Of a stretch of 64,000 nt of DNA, positions 26,201 to 38,200 are shown one piece after another. Numbering within the stretch: the first letter of the stretch is position 1; the number at the start of each line of letters is the position of its first letter. The translations under genes were made by a program, and so were the position numbers. This DNA is from Halicephalobus mephisto. Taxonomy: Eukaryota > Nematoda > Chromadorea > Rhabditida > Panagrolaimidae. The DNA lies in NCBI GenBank assembly GCA_009193035.1, contig SWDT01000183.1:62001-126000 (forward strand), written 5' to 3'. The notes beneath the pieces were generated by a model that was not told the DNA's origin, ran no database searches, and saw only the letters and a list, made by a program, of their open reading frames with translations.

Positions 26201-29200
26201 TCGCTTTGGGACAATTTCGTAATAATATTCATTTTTACTTTCTTTTATAATACAGGTTACTGTATTTTTTTTATGAAATCTCTGATGTTCGCTTTGGGAC
26301 AATTTCGTAACAATATTCATTTTTACTCTTTTTATAATACAGATTACTGTACTTTTTTTATGAAATCTCTGATGTTCGCTTTGGGACAATTTCGTAATAA
26401 TATTCATTTTTACTCTTTTTATAATACAGATTACTGTACTTTTTATGAAATCTCTGATGTTCGCTTTGGGACAATTTCGTAATAATATTCATTTTTACTC
26501 TTTTTATAATACAGATTACTGTACTTTTTATGAAATCTCTGATGTTCGCTTTGGGACAATTTCGTAACAATATTCATTTTTACTCTTTTGTAATATAATG
26601 TTCGTGAGGAATATAGAAAAATATTGAAGGATCTGCTCCACCACGATGGCGGATAAATCGGATCTTCAAGTGTCAAATATAATTTTATAATATAAAATAT
26701 TCAATTGTGCTTTATTTTCATTTTAACAATTTTTTTGATCAATTATGAAATACAAAAAATTATCAAAGATCATAGAGACAAAAAGTTTCCAAGGACAGTC
26801 AACTTCGAGACTCAATAACCAAGCTCACAGTTCACGAATGAATAAAATATTATTTTTTAAAAACCAGTTTTTTCAGCTAAAAATTAGTTTTTAAAAAGAC
26901 ATTAGAGTAATAGTCTCAACACGAAAATTTTTCAATTTCTTTTCTTGTTAATTAATTTAAATATATTTTTTAAAAAACTTTGTTTTTTGAAAATAATTGA
27001 AAGTAGTGATCCCAACACGAAAATTTTTTAATTAATTTTTTTCTTGTTAATTAATTTAAATATATTTTTAAAAATATTTTTAAAAAAATTTTATTTTTTA
27101 GTTTAAAAAAATTTGTTTTTTGAAAATAATTGAAAGTAGTGGTCTCAACACGAAAATTTTTTAATTAATTTTTTTCTTGTTAATTAATTTAAATATATTT
27201 TTTAAAAAAATAATTTTTTAGTTAAAGGAAATTAAATAATTTTTATTTCTAAAAAAATTCAAATAATGGTCCCGACACGAAAATTTTTTAAATTTATTTT
27301 TTGAAAATCATTCGTTGTAGGATCGTGATTTTGTTTTAAAAATTTCTAAATTTTTACTTTTAAAAAATTTAAATAATGGTCCCGACGTGAAATTTCTTCA
27401 ATGAACTTTGGTTGTAGTAATTAAAAATATTATTCACGGTGGGGGCTGACGTCATCCTCCTTAGTAATTCCTTCGATCTTTGTTTTCTAAGGTCACATTT
27501 CACTCGATAGTTCCATCATGAATAATATTTAATTTCCTTTTTTTAACTACAAGGTTAGTTCCAGATCTTTTAAAAGTTATTCGTGTCGAGACCAAGATTC
27601 TTTTATTTTTTAGTTTTCTTAGATCATATTTAAAGTACTGGTCCTAACTAGAATAATGTTTAATTTCACTTTTAACTACAAAGTTAGTTGCAGATATTTT
27701 AAAAGTTATTCGTGTCGAGACCAAAATTCTTTTATTTTTTAGTTTTCTTAATTTTTTTAGATCATATTTGAAGCACTGGTCCTGACACGAACGATGTTTA
27801 ATTTCGTTTTTAACTATGAATATGGTTACAAATCCCTTAAGTACCATTCGTGCTAGGACCAAAGTTCTTTCAATTTGTAATTTTACTTTTTGTTTCCTTA
27901 GGTCATATTTGAGATAATGGTCCAAGCGCGAATGATGTTTAATTCCTTCTTGAACTACAATTTTAACGATTAATCTTTTAAGGATTATTTGTGGTAAGAC
28001 CAAAGTTCTGTCATTTCGTAATTCTTTTTTTTCTTAAATTTTACTTAAAATAAGTCCCGACACGAATGATGTTTAATTTTACTTTTTAATTACAACATTA
28101 GTTTTGAATTTTTTAAATATTATTCGTGTCGGGACCAAGATTTTTTTATTTCTTAGATTTTATTTGAAATATTGGTCCTGAAAAGAATAATATTTAACTT
28201 TTTTAACTACAAAATTGGTTAGATTTTTTAAACATTATTCATGCCGGGACCAAGATTTTTTTCTTTATTTTTTATTTAAAAAAATTATATATGGATTAAT
28301 GGTCCTGACACGAATGATGTTCGATTTTGCTTCTTGACTACAACATTAGTTTCAAATTTTTTAAACATTATTCGTGCCGGGACCAAGATCCTTTTGTTTT
28401 TTATTTAAAGTACTGGTTCTGACACGAATGATGTTTGTTTTTACTTTTCAGCTGCAAAATTGGTTACAGATTTTTAAAAATTATTCGTACCGGGACCAAG
28501 ATTCTTTTGTTTTTTATTTAAAGTAATGTTCTCGACATGAATGATTTTCAATTTTACTTTTTGACTACAAGGGTGACTGATCCCTCGATAACTCCTCCCT
28601 TGAGAATTATTTCGAAGATCGACGTCCTCTTCGAAATCATAAACAGACCAAACCATATTTTGGAAACAGTTTCAAAATCGAAACGACCACGATTTTCTTA
28701 TCTAGAGATTTTGGTCAATTGATTTTTGTCAGCTGTTCAAGTTATACTGGAACCAGACATTCCTGTAGTTTGCTTGTACTTTTTCCGTTTGTTTTTTATT
28801 CGACCATTCTTTGTCCTATTCCGCAAGGAAAACAAAACTGGCATTTTTTAGTTTTGAATATATCCAATTTTTTATTATTTTATTCACTTTTTAAATTTAA
28901 TCATCATTACTTTTAAAATTTAAAAATTATCGCATTTTTCAGTCACTATTATTTTTAAAATTCAATCACTATTATTTGCTAAATTCAGTCACTATTATTT
29001 CAGAAATTCAGTCACTATCCTTTTCTAAATCCAGTCACTATCCTTTTCTAAATCTAGTCACTATCCTTTTCTGAATCCAGTTACTATCATTTTCTAAATC
29101 CAGTCACTATCAATTTTTAGTCATTATTATTTCAGAAATATAGTCACTATCCCTTTCTAAATCCAGTCACTATTATTCTTATTTTCAGCTACCATTAACT

Positions 29201-32200
29201 TTTTAAATTTAATCACTATTATTTTTTTTGTTCTAATTTTTTTGTTTACAAAAATTTTTCCAGAAGGATTTTTTTTTGAATCCGTATTTGGTCCGTTTTT
29301 TAAATTTATTCTAAATGATATTCTTAGAAAAAATTTTATTAAAGCTTCTAAAAATTGTTTTTTATTTCCGAAAAAATAAAATAATTATTCGGATTTTCTG
29401 TTTTGTTCTTTATTCTCAAAACGAACTTTGATAAAAATAATTTTGAAACAGGTTGTAGCGAATAAAAAATTTCGAATTTGTTTATTTTGATGAAAATTGA
29501 GTAAAAAACAAAAATTCCACATATCATCGATCAAATTTTTTTCAAATAATTTTTTAAAACAAGTTATATTTGATTTCGTAGCTCATAGGACAGTTATTCT
29601 GGATTTATTGTTCATTTTTTATGAAGATTTTTTTAAACAAAATTATATAAATAAAAAATTCCACATATCATTGATTAAATTTTTTTCAAATAATTTTTTA
29701 AAACAAGTTATATTTGATTTCGTAACTCACAGAACAGTTATTCTGGATTTATTGTTCATTTTTTATGAAGATTTTTAAAAAATTATATAAATAAAAAACT
29801 TCGTATATCATCGATTAAATTTTTTTCAAATAATTTTACGAAACAAGTCATATTTGATTTCGTAGTTCATAGGACAGTTATTCTGGATTTATTGTTCATT
29901 TTTGATGAAAATTTTAAAAAAATTATATAAATAAAAAACTTCGTATATCGTAGATCAAAATTTAATTGAAAAACAACTTTTAAAAAGTGCTGCAATTTAC
30001 TTTGTAGCCTATAGGATACTTATTCAAAACCTGTTGACTGTTTTTGTGGAACGAGAAAATTGGAAAAACAAAAATTTTATATATCAATTTTCAGTTTTGT
30101 TGAAATAATTTTATGAAACAATTTCTTCTCTTTTCTTAGCTTATTAAATACTTATCTAATATCCACGGTTAATTTTTATCGAGCAATCTTCTGGAAGGAG
30201 ATAAATAAGAAAAAATAAAAATTGATATATGAAAAATAAAAAATTAATAAAAATAATTTTATAAAACAAATTATATCTTATTTTTTAACTTGTCGTGTAT
30301 CTATCGAGGATTTATTGTTTATCTTTAGTTAATGATCTTCTGGAAGGAGATAAATAAGAAAAAATCAAAATTGATATATGAAAAATCAAAAATTAATAAA
30401 AATAATTTTATAAAACAAGTTATATCTTATTTTTTAATTCGTCTTATATATATCCAGAATCCTTGGTTAATTACTTCTAAAAAGTCTCCTGAAATGAGAT
30501 AATTAAGAAAAAATAAAAATTGATATATGAAAAATAAAAAATTAATAAAAATAATTTTATAAAACAAGTTGTATCTTATTTTTCAACTTATATCTATTCA
30601 GAATCCTTGGTTAATTACTTCTAAAAAGTCTCCTGAAATGAGATAATTAAGAAAAAATAAAAATTGATATATGAAAAATCAAAAATTAATAAAAATAATT
30701 TTATAAAACAAGTTATATCTTATTTTTCAACTTATATCTATTCAGAATTCTTGGTTAATTGCTTCTAAAAAGTTCTAAAATGAGATAATTAATAAAAAAT
30801 AAAAATTTATATATGAAAAATAAAAATTAATAAAAATAATTTTCTGAATCAAGTTATATCTTATTTTTCAACTTATATCTATTCAGAATCCTTGGTTAAT
30901 TACTTCTAAAAAGTCTCCTGAAATGAGATAATTAAGAAAAAATAAAAATTGATATATGAAAAATAAAAAATTAATAAAAATAATTTTATAAAACAAGTTA
31001 TATCTTATTTCTTAATTCGTCTTATATATATCTAGAATCCTTGGTTAATTACTTCTAAAAAGTCTCCTGAAATGAGATAATTAAGAAAAAATAAAATTTG
31101 ATATATGAAAAATAAAAATTTAATAAAAGTAATTTTATAAAACAAATTATATCTTATTTTTTAACTTATATCTATCTAGAATCCTTGGTTAATTACTTCT
31201 AAAAAATTTTCTGGAAGGAGATAATTAAGAAAAAATAAAAATTGATATATGAAAAATAAAAAATTAATAAAAATAATTTTCTGAATCAAGTTGTAGGTTG
31301 TTTAGTAGCTTATCAGACACCGATTTAGCTTCTGTCACTGGTTTTCTCTGAAGGGGTTTCTAGAACGAGAGAATTTGACAAAAGTACAATATTCCATATA
31401 TCACGCACCGAGAAAACAGAAAAGAACCTGACCTATTTGTCTAACTTTCGATCGCCAATTCTTAATTCTTTCATTTTCTAAAATTTTCAAAAACTTGATT
31501 AATTATTTCAATTATATTTTTCATAATTATTTAATTTTAAAAAAATAATCAAAAATTTAAAATTTTTTAAAAATAAATTTATTTTTTAAAATTTATTTTA
31601 AATTTTTACTTTTATTTTTTTTTAAAATTTATTTTTACTTTTTTTTTTAAATTTAAATTTTTATTTTTTTTTAATTTAAATTTTTATTTTTTTTTAAATT
31701 TATTTTTATTTTTTTTTTAAATTTAAATTTTTATTTTTTTTAAATTTATTTTTATTTTTATTTTTTACATGAAAAATTGAAACCTTTAACTTTTTTAAAC
31801 TTTGAATGAAAGCCAAACTAGAACAAGTACGAACTTTGCTCTTATTGACGTCATCAATGTTCTCAGCTTTTTGACTTATCTAAGACAATTTTTACTGACC
31901 GGATTTTTCGTGTTTATTCGAGATTGTTAATCTAATTTTTCGAAAATATTAGATTCACAAATGACATACCGGATGGATTTTTGAAATCTGAAGATTTGGA
32001 AAATTGGAAATTTTTGAAAATTTGGATTTTTGAAGATTTTTGAGAATTTCGAAGATTTTTGAAATCGGACATTTTTGAAGATTTTGAAAAATTGAAGATT
32101 TGGATTTTTGGAAGTTTTTTAAAATTTAAATTTTTGGAGATTTTTAAAATTTTTTTAAATTTAAATTTTTGGAGATTTTTTAAAATTTAAATTTTTGGAG

Positions 32201-35200
32201 ATTTTTAAAATTTTTTTAAATTTAAATTTTTGGAGATTTTTTAAAATTTAAATTTTTGGAGATTTCGAAGATTTTTGAAATTCGGAAACTTTTGAAAATT
32301 CTGATTTTTGAAGATTTTTGGATTTTTCTGATGGCTTTGACGTTGGACCAGAAACACAATGAAATCTTGGATAAACTTAGGAAACTTTCTCCTGCAGATT
32401 CTAGTGACTGGATTCTGAGATTTGATGATCGATCAAAATCTAAAAATGATAAAAGTAGGGAAAAAATAAAAATTAATTTTCAGTTTATTTTTTAGAAAAA
32501 ACCTGTATTGCTTGTGTCGCAAAAAAGCCGGAAGTAGTCGACTCTACCAGTTTCACCCTTTTCCTCGATCGGTCTACTTTCAAAGTAATCAAAATAGAAA
32601 AAAGGTAATTTTCATTTTTTTAAAGTAATTTAATTTCAAATTCTTTTAAATTTTACTTTTATTTTTTTTAAGAATAATTTTACTTTAATTTTTTTTTATA
32701 ATTTTACTTTTATTTTTTTAAAGCAATTTAATTTTAAATTTTTAAAAATAATTTTACTTTTATTTTTTTTAAATAGTTTTACTTTAATTTTTTTAAAAGT
32801 AATTTAATTTCTAATTTTTTTAAAATAATTTTACTTTTATTTTTTTAAAAATAATTTTATTTTTATTTTTTTTAAATAAAATTTTTATCCTTTTAAATAT
32901 CAAAATTTAAAAATTTTTTAAATAATTATATCTAAAATTTTTAAATTTTTTAAATAACAAAATTTGTTTTTTTAATTTCGAATTTTTTAAACAAAATTTT
33001 AAAAATTAATTTAATTTTGACTTTTAATAATTAAATTTTAGTTTTTTTTCGACAACAGATGATTATTTTCTGCAGAAATCTCTTCATGAACTTTGTAGAA
33101 AAACCGAATGGCCTACGGTAGATCTGATTTTAGAAACAGCAACGAAAGTTGAAAAATCCTCGGCCGAATTAACGTTTACTGTAGATGGAAAAAACGTCGC
33201 TTCGAGGGTCAGCATGCAGTGTTGTTTGAATTCGGCCGATCCTATTGAATTAAATTGTGACGTCATTAAAATTTTTCCAGAAGTTTCCAGATCTTTGAGT
33301 TTTGTGGATTCTGGAGTTGACCATAATTATAATCAAACTAAAGAAAATTATTCGAAAAATAATCTTGATAGAACTTTTTCGATGCCTGTGGGGGGTCCCA
33401 AGGTTGAAGTCCGGATTTCGAAGGACGACGCCCCAGGGCCTGTCAGGAATCCCCGAAGTTCGAAGAAAAACAAAAAACCGAATCTGGGCCAGATCGCCAG
33501 GATGGAGTCCGTCATCGATTCCGTCGCCAGTCAGACTTCTGAATCCTCTCAGAAAAGTCCGGAAATCTTCCCTTCTGGTTCCGAATCTGTTCAAAAATCC
33601 ACAAGTGTTTTGAAATCCATGTTAGAAAATCGGCAACCTTTTGTTTTTCAAGAAACTACAGTATACCACGAGAATCCAATGGCCTACAGTCATCCACAAT
33701 GGTACGACTGTAATCCTCTCCAGAACAGAGTTCCGGAATCTCCTCAACTCTCTTCTGTGGCCGTGGAGTCCGTGGTCGTGCCGGGACTCGAGTTTCCTAA
33801 TTCTGATCAAAATTCCCGCAAAAAACGCCAAAAAACTCAAAAACAACCAAAATTAACCAAGTAAGTTTTAATTTTTTTTATTTTTCGAAATTAAACTTGT
33901 TAATTTTTCTAAATTTTCTAAATTAAATTTGTTAATTTTTTTATATTTGAAACTAAATTTGTTAATTTTTTTATTTTTCGAAATTTAATCTGTTAATTTT
34001 TTTTAATTTTCGAAATTAAAATTTTTAATTTATTAATTTTTAAATTTTCGAAATTTAATTTGTTAATTTTTTTTATTTTTTTATTTTTTTAAAGATAAAA
34101 TTAACAATTTCGAAAATTTAATTTTAAAAAATTTCAAAAAACACTTAATAAAAAACGAAATACAATTTTTAAAAATTGATTTCTATTTTAAAATATGTTA
34201 TTTAAATAATTATTTTTTATTTTTGAATTCCCGCGTAAAAGTCGAAAAAAAAAGAAAAAGTGGTAAATTTGGCAATCCGTTCCGAAATCGACTCGCTCTG
34301 TTTTATTTTTTTTTTGTCTTTTGTTAGGCTAAAAAATCCTTGAAATCCTCCAAAAATCTGTCTTAAGAAAATTTCATAAAAAATGTTTTTTTAATTTTTA
34401 TATTTTTTTGAATTTTTGAATTCCCGCGCAAAAAGAAAAAAGTTTGTAAAAAAGGAAAAAAAGGTAAACTTGGCAATTTCTATTTAAATTGTTCTTTTTT
34501 CTACTTTTTAGCTAATTTCCGGAAGTTCTTAAAGTCTGAAAATTTGTAGTAAGAAAATTTTATTTTTTCTTTTGAATTTTTAATTTTTTGAATTCCCGCG
34601 CAGAGAGTGGACTTTTATAAAAATGGAAAAAATGGTAAATCTGGCAACTCGTACCTAAAATTTTAGAATTTTCTAAAGTATACAAAATTACGTCAAAAAA
34701 TTTTATTTTTGATTTTTATAATGTAATTTTTTTGTAATTTTTGAATTTCCGCGCAGAGAGAGCGGACTTTTATAAAAATGGAAAAAATGGCAATGAATGA
34801 CGAAATTAACTTATTTTTTTACCTAAAATTTAGGATTTTTAAATTTTCTAAAAATTTCGGTCGAGATAAGTTCAAAAAATTTTATATTATAAATAATAAT
34901 TATTTTTGATTTTTTGAATTCCCGCGCAGAGAGAGTGGACTTTTATAAAAATGGAAAAAATGGAAAAATTTGGCAATGAATGATAAAATTATTTTTTTAC
35001 CTAAAATTTAGGATTTTCTGAAAATTTCGGTCGAGACAATTTTATAACAAAACTCATCTCTAATTTTACAATAATGTAGTTTATAAAACAGTACAGGATT
35101 TTTTTTCTTGGAATGGATTGTGGCTGTCAGAGGATCCGCTGACCAACGTGTCTCCGGTCTTTTCTTTTTCACAATATTCGATCAAGCTGCAATTATTATT

Positions 35201-38200
35201 TTTAAAATTATTCAAAATTATTTAAAATTCAAAAAAATCTAAAAATAAATTTTAAAAATATTTAAAAATTCAAAAAAATCTAAAAATTTATTTAAAAAAA
35301 ATTAAAGTTATTTTAAAAAATATTAATAAAATTAAAAAAATTATCTAAAATTTTAAAATAAAAAAATTAAAATTATTAAGAAAATTTTAAAATTTAGAAA
35401 TTTTAAATTATTAAGAAAATATTAAATTTAAAAAAATTTTTAAATTATTAAGAAAATTTTAAAATAAAAAAATTTTAAATTATTAAGAAAATTTTAAAAT
35501 TTTAAAAATAAAAATTATTAAGAAAATTTTAAAATTTTAAAAATTTAAATTATTAAGAAAATTTTAAAATTTTAAAAATTTAAATTATTAAGAAAATTTT
35601 AAAATTTTAAAAATAAAAAAATTACTCTTTAGCGACTTCTGAAACTTTTTTCCGTTGAATTGCGGCTTCATGTCGAAGTTGTTCCGTTTGGGCTCTTGCT
35701 GCTTCCATATTAACCTTAATTTTCGATCAAAAAGGTACTGTATTATTAAATTTAACAAGTTGGTAAAAATGACTCGAGAAACCAGAGGGAAAAATAAAAG
35801 TTAATCCGAGCCGGCCAAAAATTCCAAAAATCCCAAAAATTTTAAAAATTTCAAAAATGTGAGGGCGAAACAAAAAATATCCCGGGTAAACATTGCCTAT
35901 TTTGACGACAGTCTTTAAGTTTCAATAATTTCAATGAAGAAATTTAAAAAATTTAAAAATTCCAAAAATTTAAAAAATTTAAAAATTTAAAAATTCTAAA
36001 AATTCCAAAAATTCAAAAAATTTTTAAATTTTAAAAATTCCAAAAATTCTAAAAAATTTTGAAAAAACTCTAAAATAATTTTTTATAATTTTGTAGTTTT
36101 AAAAATTTCAATAAACTTGAATATTTTTAAAATTTCTAAAAATCTCAAAAATTATAAAAAAAATTTTATTTTTAAAATTATAAAAAAAATTTATTTTTAA
36201 AGTTATGAAGATTTCAATTTTTTTTAATTTTTAAAGGTTTTTATTTTTTTTAAATTATGAAAAATTTTTTATTTTTTTAAATTTAAATTTTAAAATTATG
36301 AAAATTAATTTTGATCAATAAAATGTTGAATTTATCGTGAAAATTACTAAATAGAAAAATTGTAATATTGAGTAAGAGTAATGTGAAATCAGAAACTGGC
36401 CACGTTAATGAACCTTTTTTCACTTTTCATTTGAGAGTTGTCTGTTGCCTCGCAACGGCCAGATTTACCCGCCCTGAGTTCCTTTGAAGCTTACCGATAC
36501 CTGGTAATTTGCCTGGTACACAGATTACTTATTTTAGAGAAAATTAAGGGGCAAGTACTAATTTCGGATTATTTAAGCACGCACAGGGAAATTATTTTCC
36601 ACTTGAGACCAGTTTAGTCAATTTTATATTAAATTTCTAAAAAAATCAATTTTAATTTTTTTTTAAAATTAATTCTAAAATTTTAAATTTCTAAAAAAAT
36701 CAATTTTAATTTTTTTAAAATTAATTCTAAAATTTTAAAAAATTTGAAAAAAAATTAATTCTAAAATTTAAATTTCTAAAAAAATCAATTTTAATTTTTT
36801 TTTAAATTAATTCTAAAATTTAAATTTAAAAAAATTTGAAAAAAATTAATTCTAAAATTTTAAATTTCTAAAAAAATCAATTTTAATTTTTTTTAAATTA
36901 ATTCTAAAATTTAAATTTAAAAAATCTTAAATTAAAAAGTTAATTTTGAAATTTTTGAAATTAAATAGATTCTCGTGGTCAATTTGTGTTTTGTACAGAT
37001 TCTTGTTTGGTGTTTTGAATAAGTCCAAAAAAACAGTTTGTTTTCTGCTCTGGACAAAAACAAGAATGCAGCTGCAGATCGCTTCACTTTATCGAACTAT
37101 TTTTAAAAGCACTTGGTAATACAGTAGAACTTGGATATAAGATACCCCATTGGAATTGGCCAAAGCGCATGTTAAAGAGGGAGTAACTTTGAAGGTGACT
37201 AACCAAACTCACACCGTATGCTATAACAAGACATATGTTATAAAGGGGGTATCTTATATCCAAGTCCTATTGTATGGTAGAACTTGGATATAAAATACCT
37301 TCTTAGGACCAAGTAAAGCGTATGTTACAAAAAAGGATATACTATAGAGGGGGTAACTTTGAAGGCAAACTAACCAAACTCACACCGTATGCTATAACAA
37401 GAGATATGTTATAAAGGGGGTATCTTATATCCAAGTCCTATTGTACAGTAGAACTTGGATATAAGATACCTTCTTAGGACCAAGTAAAGCGTATGTTACA
37501 AAAAAGGATATACTATAGAGGGGGTCAATTTGAAGCCAGACTAACCAAATTCACTCACACCGTATGCTATAACGTGAGGTAAATTATAACGGGAATATCT
37601 CATATCCAAGTTCTACTGTATACAACTAAATTACAATTAACCTTCACAAAAAATAAACATAACTTTCGGCTTATTAATAAATGAAAATCATCATTATTAT
37701 GTTTTATTTTTCGCCACAAATGCCAAATACTTATAAAAATGTGACGATTATGTCACATTTCATAATTTTTCCAAGACCAAAAGTTACGTTTTTTGTGAAG
37801 AATTGGCGAAACGTTCTTATTATCATAGGTTGGGAAATGTTTCTATTATTACACACACAAAAAACCCTAACTTTTGACGTAGTAAAAAATGGATATCTTC
37901 ATTATTATTTTCTAAGCTTCGCCACAAATTTCAAATATTGATGAAAGATATGATCATTGTGTTCATTTTCGTCACATTTCGCAATTTTTACGAAGCTGAA
38001 AATTATGGTTTTTTGTGTGTATGCCTGTAGTTTGCTTGTGGTTTTTAACTCGTCCTCCGCTGTCCAGGCTTGCTCGGGAGGTTTGTTAATGTTACTTTTC
38101 CACCACTTCCCTGCCGTCAGTCTGTGACGATCCTTCTCTATGTATCTTCAGAGTCTACTGTACTTGACCGTTTTGATATAAGGCTGTTAACTGATCGGCG

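Noticed and set aside
26183..26676. Repeated open frames of 70-77 codons on both strands
   Set aside because: They are the 85-bp array; peptides repeat with the DNA unit and all strands are open.
29497..29778. 93-codon plus-strand open frame
   Set aside because: It is the 145-bp tandem repeat read in frame; the same peptide is repeated and there is no splice or start support.
32484..32604. Alternative reading of p160 exon 6 in another frame (CLCRKKAGSSRLYQF...)
   Set aside because: Protein-like, but it does not join exon 5 in phase, while the chosen frame matches the p160 CVARR segment and joins both neighbours.
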